This document shows, in pieces, positions 34,960 to 42,877 of a stretch of DNA of 45,832 bases; the first letter of the stretch is position 1; each line of letters opens with the position of its first letter. Source of the stretch: Acidobacteriota bacterium (GTDB taxonomy: Bacteria > Acidobacteriota > Terriglobia > Terriglobales > Acidobacteriaceae); the NCBI GenBank assembly GCA_021778845.1, contig JAJYBU010000030.1:1-45832 (forward strand). Direction: 5' to 3'. A model generated the notes under the pieces. That model was not told where the DNA came from. It did not search any database and saw only the letters and a list, made by a program, of their open reading frames with translations. Both the position numbers and the translations under genes were made by a program.

Positions 34960-35403
34960 CTACTTCAGCGGCAGCGCGAAGTGGAAGCTCGAGATGCGCA
35001 TGCGTTCGCGAAGATAGAAGGCGTGGGCGTCGCGCCGCTGCGTGCCGGAGTCGAGCGAAAACATATCGCAACCTTGCTCCCGAGCCTGCTCGATCAGCCA
35101 GTCCAACATGATTTTGCCGTTGCCCTGCGAGCGAAAAGCGTCGCCGGTGACGAGGTCGTCGACGTACATCGTCAGCCCGGTCGCCAGCATGTGCTGCACG
35201 CGAAATCCGGTGACGGTGACCACCTCGCCCTCGCGCTCCAGATAGGCCAATTGGAAACCTTCAGCCTGTTGCTGTTGCACGCGTGCGACGAACTCCTCTG
35301 CGCTGGAGAGCCCCGTCCGCAGCTCATGCATCACCGCGAAGCAGCGGGCGATGGACTCGGGAGTCGTGGCCAGGTGAATCTCGGCGGACTGCGGAAGCGG
35401 CAC
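34960..35403 (-). CDS. GNAT-family N-acetyltransferase
   Basis: A 147-residue GNAT protein: an N-terminal LATTPESIARCFAVMHELRTGLS, the acetyl-CoA-binding loop RSQGNGKI at 91-98 (R/QxxGxG/A type), and GTQRRDAHAFYLRERM at the C-terminus, as usual for the fold. It starts 5 nt after the YfiT-like gene stops, so the two are probably co-transcribed and translationally coupled. The substrate amine is unknown. Confidence 0.87.
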   Translation of the reverse strand: MPLPQSAEIHLATTPESIARCFAVMHELRTGLSSAEEFVARVQQQQAEGFQLAYLEREGEVVTVTGFRVQHMLATGLTMYVDDLVTGDAFRSQGNGKIMLDWLIEQAREQGCDMFSLDSGTQRRDAHAFYLRERMRISSFHFALPLK

Positions 35404-35408
35404 GCTGG

Positions 35409-35939
35409 CTACCAGCCCTTGCGCGCGCGCAGATGCGTGATGTGCGCCAGGTGATGCCGCGAATGCCAGCCGTAGAGCAAGGTCGCCGCTTCAATCGTCG
35501 TCGGGCCGCGCTCCACATGCTTGAAACCACGTTTCCACTGTGTCTCGGTGAGCGCATGCAGCACCAGTACCCAGCGCGCATGCACAGCCTCAATCAACTC
35601 CACCGACCACTCCGCCGGAGCAATGGCGTCGGGCAGGGTGGCGAAGGCCTTTTCGTTGTAGCCGTAGACTACGGGCCAGTCCTCGGTGAGGGCGCGGCGC
35701 AGGCGATGAAACGCCGTCGCATGCGAGTCCGCGAGATGATGCACCACCTGCTTCACTGTCCATCCACCTTCGCGATATGGCGTGTTCAATTGGATCGTGT
35801 CGAGATCGCGCACGGCGCTTCGCAGCAACTCCGGCATCTGTTCGATGTGGAGAATCGCCGTTCGGCGGTCCACTGGCGAGATCGTTGCGGGAGGCGTGAA
35901 TTTGCCAATCGGATAACGTGGGTCGATCACGGGTGCCAT
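35409..35939 (-). CDS. yfiT: YfiT/BstA-like DinB-family metal-dependent protein
   Basis: A 176-residue protein strikingly like B. subtilis YfiT along its full length: DPRYPIGKF at the start, LDTIQLNTPYREGGWTVKQVVHHLADSH, KRGFKH and YGWHSRHHLAHITHL at the end. His67/68, His159 and His162/163 form the metal site. YfiT-type proteins are DinB-fold metal enzymes; some act as bacillithiol S-transferases, and whether this host makes bacillithiol cannot be seen here. I start at ATG 35939 because it matches the family start. It is the first gene of the leftward cluster. Confidence 0.85.
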   Translation of the reverse strand: MAPVIDPRYPIGKFTPPATISPVDRRTAILHIEQMPELLRSAVRDLDTIQLNTPYREGGWTVKQVVHHLADSHATAFHRLRRALTEDWPVVYGYNEKAFATLPDAIAPAEWSVELIEAVHARWVLVLHALTETQWKRGFKHVERGPTTIEAATLLYGWHSRHHLAHITHLRARKGW

Positions 35940-36088
35940 CGTGCATGTCCTTGATTGGAAGTAGAGCCGGTGAAGCGTGGCCGTTTGCGTCACAGTATTG
36001 TAGACCGAAGACAATACGTCTGGCTCAATCGCCCCCAGCTTATCTCCGGCAGCAGCGACGATGTAAGCTGAGGTTGAGGGCCAAGACT

Positions 36089-37054
36089 ATGCAACGTGCG
36101 GTTCTGAGTTTCGGGCTGGGCCTGACTCTGGGGCTTGCCACTCTGGCCGCAGGCGGCTGCTCACGCGGCAGCGGCGCGACAAGTTCTGCAGCCCCCAACC
36201 AACTCGCACAGCCCTCCGCCGAGCCAGCGGTAACGCATTCCCCTGTGCCTGATCCGTCTGTTGGGGCCGTCGCCGGAGGCTATCGCGGCTTCGACAGCAA
36301 CGACTATCCGGGCGATGCCGTGATGGCCGCCATGCACCGCACCTTCGCCTTCGTGGGGTATTGGCTGACAAATCCTCCCGGCGAAGACGCGAACTCGTGG
36401 CAGGGCAAGCGCGCGCTGCTGCGGCAGCAGGGTTGGGGCTTTCTGGTGCTGGCCAACGGACGCCTCGACGCCGAGATTCTGAAAGCTCAAAAGAAAGGAA
36501 GCACGCCCGCCAGCCTCGCGCGCCAGGACGCCGCCGTCGCCATTGCCGCAGCACGCAGCGAGGGCTTCCCCGTACACACGATTCTCTTCCTCGACCAGGA
36601 GGAGGGCGGGCGTCTGCTCGACGAACAGGCCGCTTATCTCCTCGCGTGGACCGAAGCGGTCGCCGCCAGCGACTATCGCGCGGGCGTCTACGCCAGCGGC
36701 CAGCCGGTGCACGACGGCCCCGGCCAGACGATCACCACGATCGACGACATCCGCTCTCACGTGACTACCGGCCATCTGCATCCGATCGCCATGTTCGACG
36801 CGCAGGATGCCTGCCCGCCTGCGCCCGGCTGCACCCTCAACGCCCGGCCACTCTCCGCCAGCGGCGAGCTGACGCTGAGCCCCGGCGGCAATCTGGTCGC
36901 GTGGCAGTACTCGCAATCGCCACGCCGGCCGGAGCTTACGCGGGCCTGCGCAAAGACGTACGCTGCCGACGGCAACTGTTACGCTCCTGGCTTTCCCGCT
37001 GTGTTCCTCGACATGGACCTGGCCAGCAGCCCTGATCCCTCGCACGGCCGCTAA
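36089..37054 (+). CDS. DUF1906 lipoprotein (Rv2525c-like, glycoside-hydrolase-like fold)
   Basis: A 321-residue lipoprotein with lipobox AAGGC (Cys24) and a Ser/Pro-rich linker to about residue 60. The domain opens GGYRGFDSNDYPG, followed by FAFVGYWL, WGFLVLANGR, and LFLDQEEGGRLL with acidic residues at strand ends, then YRAGVYASG and LVAWQYSQSP. This is the DUF1906 TIM-barrel-like pattern related to GH25-like domains. Peptidoglycan binding or hydrolysis is possible but not shown. ATG 36089 is chosen to begin the signal peptide. Confidence 0.8.
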   Translation: MQRAVLSFGLGLTLGLATLAAGGCSRGSGATSSAAPNQLAQPSAEPAVTHSPVPDPSVGAVAGGYRGFDSNDYPGDAVMAAMHRTFAFVGYWLTNPPGEDANSWQGKRALLRQQGWGFLVLANGRLDAEILKAQKKGSTPASLARQDAAVAIAAARSEGFPVHTILFLDQEEGGRLLDEQAAYLLAWTEAVAASDYRAGVYASGQPVHDGPGQTITTIDDIRSHVTTGHLHPIAMFDAQDACPPAPGCTLNARPLSASGELTLSPGGNLVAWQYSQSPRRPELTRACAKTYAADGNCYAPGFPAVFLDMDLASSPDPSHGR

Positions 37055-37126
37055 AAAGCGTCCGGTGATCGCGCCCATTCCGGCACAATTAAGAGCGAGT
37101 GGTGATATAAGACTACAATTAGGTTA

Positions 37127-38590
37127 ATGGCAGCCGCTCCAAACCTACTCCATTCCGAAACTCCGGACCACAAACGCTACTTTCTGACCCATCTCGGCCT
37201 GACCGAGAGGCTGCTGGAGCGTTGTCTCGGCGAGGCGCTTTCGGCCGGGGGCGAGTTTGCGGATCTGTACTTCGAGGCGGTCACCTCCACCTCGCTCGGC
37301 ATGGATGAGGGCATCGTCAAGACCGCGGCGCAGGGCATCAGCGTGGGCTGCGGCATCCGCGTCCTCTCCAGCGAGCGCACCGGCTTCGCCTATACTGACG
37401 ACCTCAGCGCGGAGCGCCTGCTAAAGGCCGCCCGTACCGCCGCACTCATCGCCAGCGGCCCGCAAACCCAGCGCGTGCAGGGCTTTACCGAGGCCCCCTC
37501 ACCTTCGCTCTACCCTGTCACTGGCGTCACCGCCGACGCTGAGATCGCCGACAAGCTGAAGCTCATCGAGCGCGCCAACAAGGCGGCCCGCGACTTCGAT
37601 CCGCGCATCACCCAGGTACGCGCCAGCATCAACGACGAACTGCGCCGCATCCTCATCGCCGCCTCCGACGGCACCTTCGCCAGCGACACGCAGCCGCTCG
37701 CACGGCTCAACGTGTCGGTTATTGCCAAGGACGAGATCAACACCGCGCGCGGAACATCCGGCGGCGGCGGACGCGTGACCCTCGACTTCTTTACCGGCAG
37801 CAAATCCCCCGAGCACTTCGCCCGCGAGGCGGCACGCACGGCCATCCTGCAACTCGGCGCCATTGCGGCTCCGGCTGGAGAGATGGAGGTCGTGCTCGGC
37901 CCCGGCTGGCCCGGCGTGCTCATCCACGAGGCGGTCGGGCATGGCCTGGAGGCGGACTTCAATCGCAAGAAGACCTCGGCCTTCGCCGGGCTGATCGGCC
38001 AGCAGGTCGCGTCACCCAAAGTTACTGTCGTCGACAATGGGCGCATGCCCGGCCGGCGCGGCTCGCTCAACGTGGATGACGAGGGCAACGCGACGCAGGA
38101 GACCGTGCTGATTGAAGACGGTGTGTTGCGCGGCTACCTCTCCGACAAGCTCAGTTCGCGGTTGATGAAGATGCCCAACACCGGCAGCGGACGCCGCGAA
38201 AGCTATCAGTCCATCCCCATGCCGCGCATGACCAACACCTACATGCTGAACGGCGAGGACGTTCCCGCCGACATCATCAAGAGCGTCAAGCGCGGGCTCT
38301 ACGCGGTGAACTTTGGCGGTGGCCAGGTGGACATCACCAGCGGCAAGTTTGTCTTCACGGCGAGCGAGGCGTACCTCATCGAGGACGGCGTCGTCACCGC
38401 ACCGGTGAAGGGAGCAACGCTGATCGGCAATGGGCCCGAGGCGCTGAAATATGTCTCGATGGTAGGCAATGACCTGGCACTCGACGAGGGGATTGGCACC
38501 TGCGGTAAAGCGGGCCAAAGCGTTCCCGTCGGGGTGGGCATGCCAACCGTCAAACTCGATCGCATGACGGTTGGCGGCACCGGCCACTAA
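37127..38590 (+). CDS. tldD: TldD-type metalloprotease subunit
   Basis: TldD with PmbA (TldE) forms a heterodimeric zinc protease that degrades unfolded peptides and trims peptide-antibiotic precursors and antitoxins in E. coli. The 487-residue protein keeps the zinc motif HEAVGH at 267-272 (HExxxH), GLEADFNRKKTSAFAG, DEGNATQ and the C-terminal DLALDEGIGTCGKAGQ. TACAAT ends 7 nt before ATG 37127 with no SD, suggesting a leaderless transcript. A small Cys/His protein and then pmbA follow on the same strand. Confidence 0.95.
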   Translation: MAAAPNLLHSETPDHKRYFLTHLGLTERLLERCLGEALSAGGEFADLYFEAVTSTSLGMDEGIVKTAAQGISVGCGIRVLSSERTGFAYTDDLSAERLLKAARTAALIASGPQTQRVQGFTEAPSPSLYPVTGVTADAEIADKLKLIERANKAARDFDPRITQVRASINDELRRILIAASDGTFASDTQPLARLNVSVIAKDEINTARGTSGGGGRVTLDFFTGSKSPEHFAREAARTAILQLGAIAAPAGEMEVVLGPGWPGVLIHEAVGHGLEADFNRKKTSAFAGLIGQQVASPKVTVVDNGRMPGRRGSLNVDDEGNATQETVLIEDGVLRGYLSDKLSSRLMKMPNTGSGRRESYQSIPMPRMTNTYMLNGEDVPADIIKSVKRGLYAVNFGGGQVDITSGKFVFTASEAYLIEDGVVTAPVKGATLIGNGPEALKYVSMVGNDLALDEGIGTCGKAGQSVPVGVGMPTVKLDRMTVGGTGH

Positions 38591-38653
38591 ACACGCTCTT
38601 CGACACGGATTAGAACCGCTCACGCAGCATCCACCGCACGAAGAAAGAAAACT

Positions 38654-38971
38654 ATGGCCACCAAAGTTGTCAGCATTCCTGAAAAACTTTTCGAGTGTGA
38701 AGTCAAGCGCCGCCGCGTGCGCTCCACGGGCGGTTACGAGCCGTTCTGGAAGGTGAAGACGGTCGCCGACGCGATCCTCGATGGCGACACGGAGTTTCGC
38801 TGCAAGGATTGCCACGGCCCGCTGAAGCTGCACAAGCGCCACACTCCTGGCGCAGTCTCGCACGTCGAGCACAAGCTCAAGAGCGACTCCGAACACTGCC
38901 CGCTGGGCGCGCGCTTCCATGCTGCCACGGATGGTCGCGAAACCCGCCTCTCCGGCAACCCTGTAGCATAG
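38654..38971 (+). CDS. Small Cys/His-rich protein between tldD and pmbA (105 aa)
   Basis: I do not recognise a named family. The 105 residues are basic and carry FRCKDCHGPLKLHKRH with Cys50, Cys53, His54, His60 and His63, followed by GAVSHVEHKLKSDSEHCPLG (His70, His73, His81, Cys82). A zinc site is likely. There is no signal peptide. ATG 38654 has a purine-rich but weak RBS. It lies 63 bp after tldD and 9 bp before pmbA, so all three are probably one transcript. It could be a partner, a substrate, or simply a passenger. Confidence 0.7.
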   Translation: MATKVVSIPEKLFECEVKRRRVRSTGGYEPFWKVKTVADAILDGDTEFRCKDCHGPLKLHKRHTPGAVSHVEHKLKSDSEHCPLGARFHAATDGRETRLSGNPVA

Positions 38972-38980
38972 GCGGCGGCA

Positions 38981-40429
38981 TTGAGCACGGCGACGAACAC
39001 AGCGCACACCACCGATCTGAAGCAACTCGCCGAGGAGGCCGTCGCACGCGCACTGGCTCTGGGCGCAACCGACGCCGAGGCGGTCGCGGTTGAGAGCGAA
39101 GACTTTCGCGTCAACGTGCGCCTCGGCCAGGTGGAACAACTCACCGAGTCCGGCTCCCGGGCGCTTGGCCTGCGCGTCTTCTTTGCGGCGGGCGCGGACT
39201 CGCCAGATGAAGCCGGCCAGCGCACGGCCAGCACCTCTACCAGCGACCTCTCGCCCGAGGGCGTCACGCGCATCATCGAGTCCGCCGTGGAACTCGCCAG
39301 GGTCACCGGCGCTGATCCCTTTGCCGGACTTCCCGAGCGCGAGTCCTTCGGCTCCAATGACGTCAGCGCGCTCGCACTGTACTTCAACGACGTCGACGCG
39401 ATCCTGCCTGCCGAGCGCATCGAGATGGCGCGCCGCTGCGAGGCTGCGGCGATGGCGCACGATACGCGCATCCAGAACTCCTCCGGCGCGAACTTCGACG
39501 CCAGCAGCCTGCACCGTATCATGGTGAACTCGCGCGGCTTCACAGGCGAGTATCGCAGCAGCTACTGCGGCTTCTCCGTCACGCCCATCGCGCAGGATGC
39601 GAGCGGCGCGATGCAGCGCGACTTCTGGTACTCCTCGGCGCGCACGGCAAAGCTTCTCGACAGCCCCGAAGACGTGGGCCGCATCGCCGCTCAGCGTGCG
39701 CTCCGCCGCCTGGGCGCACGTCGCGTGGCCACGCAGCAGTGCCCGGTGGTCTTTGCCCCGGAGATTGCGCGCGGACTGATGGGCAACCTGCTCGCAGCCG
39801 CCGATGGCGATTCGATCTACCGAAATGCTTCGATGTTTTCCGGCAAGCTCGGCGAGCAGGTCGCCGGCGAAAACATCACGATGATTGACGACGGAACGAT
39901 GGTCTTCGATCACACGCTGCCGAGCGGGGAAGCGCTGCGCGTGGGCGGCTTCGGCACCTCGCCCTTCGACGGCGACGGCCTGCCGACGCGACGCACCGTG
40001 GTTGTCGAGCGCGGCATCCTCAAGGCGCTGATGCTCAACACCTACACCGCGCGCAAGCTCTCCATGCAATCGACGGGCAAGGCCTCGCGCGGCCTCGCGG
40101 GAGCGCCCGGCATCGGTGGCGGCAACTACTTCCTCCAGCCCGGCGCGCTCTCGCCCGAGCAGATCATCGGCGGCGTATCCTCCGGCCTGTACGTGTTGCA
40201 GACGATGGGCCACGGCGTAAACCTGGTCACCGGCGACTACTCGGTCGGCGTCAGCGGCCTATGGATCGAGAACGGCGAGTTGGCCTATCCGGTCGAGCAG
40301 ATCACCATCGCCGGCAACCTCAAGGACATCTTCCGCAACGTCGTCGCTATCGGCAACGATCTCGAATTCCGCAGCTCCGGCGCAGTGCCCACGCTGCGCG
40401 TCGAAGGCATGACGGTCGCCGGCAGCTAA
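38981..40429 (+). CDS. pmbA: PmbA/TldE-type metalloprotease subunit
   Basis: A 482-residue TldE/PmbA subunit, partner of TldD; it lacks the HExxxH zinc motif as expected. Visible are DAEAVAVESEDFRVNVRLGQVEQLTESGSRALGLRVFF at the start, ARGLMGNLLAAADGDSIYRNASMFSGKLGEQV in the middle, and NGELAYPVEQITIAGNLKDIF with AIGNDLEFR near the end, all typical. The start TTG 38981 is the first reasonable codon after the small gene's stop; GTG or later starts would cut conserved sequence. Likely co-transcribed with tldD. Confidence 0.93.
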   Translation: MSTATNTAHTTDLKQLAEEAVARALALGATDAEAVAVESEDFRVNVRLGQVEQLTESGSRALGLRVFFAAGADSPDEAGQRTASTSTSDLSPEGVTRIIESAVELARVTGADPFAGLPERESFGSNDVSALALYFNDVDAILPAERIEMARRCEAAAMAHDTRIQNSSGANFDASSLHRIMVNSRGFTGEYRSSYCGFSVTPIAQDASGAMQRDFWYSSARTAKLLDSPEDVGRIAAQRALRRLGARRVATQQCPVVFAPEIARGLMGNLLAAADGDSIYRNASMFSGKLGEQVAGENITMIDDGTMVFDHTLPSGEALRVGGFGTSPFDGDGLPTRRTVVVERGILKALMLNTYTARKLSMQSTGKASRGLAGAPGIGGGNYFLQPGALSPEQIIGGVSSGLYVLQTMGHGVNLVTGDYSVGVSGLWIENGELAYPVEQITIAGNLKDIFRNVVAIGNDLEFRSSGAVPTLRVEGMTVAGS

Positions 40430-40460
40430 GCTCTGCACTGCAACGTCTAAAATTCAACTT

Positions 40461-41972
40461 GTGAGCGCGGCCTTCGTATTCGACCATCGCATCGAGTTCC
40501 TGCCCGGGAACTCCGATGAACTGTTGCGCACGATTCCCTCCGCTCCCGGCGTCTTCGCTCTACGCGGCGAATCCGGAGAGCCCTACCTCACCCGCGCCGC
40601 AGATCTTCGCCGCCGCCTGCGCCGCCTGCTCGCACCGCCGGAAGCACTCAACGACAGCGGCCAGCCCGTCCCGTCGAAGCGTCTGAATCTGCGCTCGCGC
40701 ATTCGCTTCATCGAGTGGACACGCACTGGCTCCGACTTCGAATCCACGCTGTTGCTCTACCGCGCCGCACGCTCTGCCTTCGGTCCCGACGAAGCCCGCC
40801 GCCGCCTGCGTCTGCACCCTCCCTATGTCCTGCGTGTCACGATGTCCCACCAGCATCCGCGCGTCTACTCGACAAATCGCCTCAGCAGGAAATCGCTGCA
40901 TGAGAGCTTCGGCCCTTTTCCCTCGCGCGCCGCAGCTGAGCGCTACGCGGACGCCGTGCTCGACCTCTTCCATCTGCGCCGCTGCTATGAGGATCTTGAG
41001 CCCTACCCCGAGCATCCAGGCTGCGTCTACGGCGAGATGAACAAGTGCATGCAGCCTTGCAAGCAGGGTAATCCGGTGGCCTGCACGCCCGAGCAGTACG
41101 CGCAGGAAGCCCAGCGCGTCTTCGCATTCTTCATGACGCACGGGCAGTCGCTGCTCGACGAAGTAGCGGCGCAGCGCGAGGCCGCCAGCGAGGCGATGGA
41201 CTTCGAAGCCGCCGCAGCGCTGCACCGGCAGTGGGAGAAGGTTCGCGCCGCCACTCTGCTGGCCGACGAACTGGTGCGGCCCGTCGATGAACTCCGAGCC
41301 ATCATCCTTCAGGAAGCCGCGCCAGCAAGCGATGAGGCTCACACGGAAGACACTGCCCTGTTCGTCTTCGAGCATGGCCAGATTGCCGGGCCCGAGCGGC
41401 TCTCGACGCTCGGCGTGCGCGCCGTGCGCGAGCAGACCGCCGTCGGCAGCAGCCTCTTCGCGCAGCCCCTCATGCTCGCGCCTGTCCCCTTGAGCGACGC
41501 CGCAGATATGGGTGCCCCGGGTCCGGATTCTCGGACCCGGGTTTCCACGGAACCCTTAGCCACCACGCTTACGCCGGAAGACCGTGCCCGCGCTGCGATA
41601 GAAGCCCTCAACGCCTGCGCCACCACGCCCATCGACATCGCCGCGTTCTGCGACCATCTCTCGCTCTTCCGCCGCTGGTACTACCGTCCGGAGAAGCAGC
41701 GCGAGGGCGAAGTCTTTCTCCCCAACTCAGATGCCGCGTGGCCGATCCGCCGCATCCTCAACGGTGCCGCGCGCGTCGTGCTCGGGCCGCCAATACCCGT
41801 CCCGCCCGCCGATCGCGAAGCAGCACGAGAAGCCGCGAAGGCGGTGAAGACGAAGATGCTCCACGCTGGCCGCGAGGGTGTGGAGCGTGAGGTTCCCGTG
41901 CTGCCCAAACGCTCGCGGAACCGCAAGGCCGTCATTCCAGCCAATGTCGCTCCGGCCGATGTCGCAGAGTAA
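40461..41972 (+). CDS. UvrC-like protein with altered GIY-YIG site and no second nuclease domain
   Basis: A 503-residue protein like the N-terminal half of UvrC, the incising subunit of nucleotide excision repair. SAPGVFALRGESGEPYLTRAADLRRRLRRLL aligns with the GIY-YIG region, but GIY is GVF (30-32) and YIG is YLT (42-44); the Arg (50/51) and a Glu in DFESTLLLY (94) remain. Cys188, Cys196 and Cys200 match the UvrC Cys cluster, and DEVAAQREAASEAMDFEAAAALHRQWEKVR (about 233-262) is a UVR motif for UvrB. UvrC's RNase H-like nuclease and HhH domains are absent. GTG start; TAAAAT ends 7 nt before it. Nuclease activity is doubtful. Confidence 0.75.
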   Translation: MSAAFVFDHRIEFLPGNSDELLRTIPSAPGVFALRGESGEPYLTRAADLRRRLRRLLAPPEALNDSGQPVPSKRLNLRSRIRFIEWTRTGSDFESTLLLYRAARSAFGPDEARRRLRLHPPYVLRVTMSHQHPRVYSTNRLSRKSLHESFGPFPSRAAAERYADAVLDLFHLRRCYEDLEPYPEHPGCVYGEMNKCMQPCKQGNPVACTPEQYAQEAQRVFAFFMTHGQSLLDEVAAQREAASEAMDFEAAAALHRQWEKVRAATLLADELVRPVDELRAIILQEAAPASDEAHTEDTALFVFEHGQIAGPERLSTLGVRAVREQTAVGSSLFAQPLMLAPVPLSDAADMGAPGPDSRTRVSTEPLATTLTPEDRARAAIEALNACATTPIDIAAFCDHLSLFRRWYYRPEKQREGEVFLPNSDAAWPIRRILNGAARVVLGPPIPVPPADREAAREAAKAVKTKMLHAGREGVEREVPVLPKRSRNRKAVIPANVAPADVAE

Positions 41973-42023
41973 CCCTCCGCGCGCTGCTAAACTTGAGTCA
42001 ATTCGACAGCGAAGGACAGCACA

Positions 42024-42695
42024 GTGATAGAACTAGCCTTTTCGATTCTCGCCGCGGACTTCGCGCATCTCGCCGACGAGATTGCCACGGCCGAGCGCGG
42101 CGGCGGCACCATCGTCCACGTGGACGTGATGGACGGCCACTTTGTTCCCAACATCACCTTCGGGCCGCCGGTCGTCAAGGCCATCCGGCCCGTCACCCGG
42201 CTGCCGCTGGACTGCCACCTGATGATCGAGAACCCCGACGAGTACATCCAGGCCTTCGCAGAGGCCGGTGCCGACATGGTCTCGGTCCACGTCGAAGTCT
42301 GCCGCCACCTCAACCGCACGCTGCAACTCATCGCCGACCACGGCATGCTGGCCGGCGTGGTGCTGAACCCCGCAACGCCGGTCGAAGCTCTCTCGGAAGT
42401 CCTTTCGATGGTGCATCATGTGCTGGTAATGAGCGTCAATCCGGGCTTTGGCGGGCAGAAGTTTCTCCCCAGCTCGCTCGCTCGCATCGCGCACCTGCGG
42501 CGGCTGCGCCACGAGCTTGGCCTGAACTTCCGCATTGAGGTCGATGGCGGCGTTGCTCACGATACGGTGGCCTCCGTCGTCGAAGCAGGAGCGGATATGT
42601 TGGTGGCTGGCTCTGCCATCTTTGCGCCGGGGCAACCTCAGAAGACCGAAGAAAATGCCCGCGAGTTTCTGCGCGTGGCCCGCGCCGCCGGCTAA
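42024..42695 (+). CDS. rpe: Ribulose-phosphate 3-epimerase
   Basis: Rpe interconverts ribulose 5-phosphate and xylulose 5-phosphate in the pentose phosphate pathway. The 223-residue TIM barrel has FSILAADFAHLADEI, VHVDVMDGHFVPNITFGP with the metal His and Asp, LDCHLMIENP, MSVNPGFGGQKF and VDGGV, all family hallmarks. The start is GTG 42024 with AAGGA 7 nt upstream, so unlike many neighbours it has a proper RBS and a short leader. Confidence 0.96.
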   Translation: MIELAFSILAADFAHLADEIATAERGGGTIVHVDVMDGHFVPNITFGPPVVKAIRPVTRLPLDCHLMIENPDEYIQAFAEAGADMVSVHVEVCRHLNRTLQLIADHGMLAGVVLNPATPVEALSEVLSMVHHVLVMSVNPGFGGQKFLPSSLARIAHLRRLRHELGLNFRIEVDGGVAHDTVASVVEAGADMLVAGSAIFAPGQPQKTEENAREFLRVARAAG

Positions 42696-42797
42696 CGCGC
42701 ACGAAGCTACGGACGCAAGCAGGCCGGTTGGAAGAAACCACCCCCTCGGATGCGGTCATTGGCCTTGGCCAGATAGAATAGAAGTTGCTCGTGACGC

Positions 42798-42877
42798 CGC
42801 CGCAGGGAAGATGGAGTTGGCGGTCACCGCCGCACAGCAGATGGAGTTCGCGGCCTCGCCGCAGAGCAGATGGAGTT
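42798..42877 (+). repeat. Three tandem repeats ending in ATGGAGTT before the BamD-like gene
   Basis: CGCCGCA-(6 nt)-ATGGAGTT occurs three times, with ATGs at 42811, 42841 and 42870: period 30, then 29. The first two are in frame with each other, and the third is shifted by one base and opens the BamD-like gene. The repeat duplicates a start codon and its upstream region. Confidence 0.7.

Noticed and set aside
38012..40213. 733-codon open frame antisense to tldD and pmbA
   Set aside because: Spans two unrelated real genes on the opposite strand, so it is a composition artefact.
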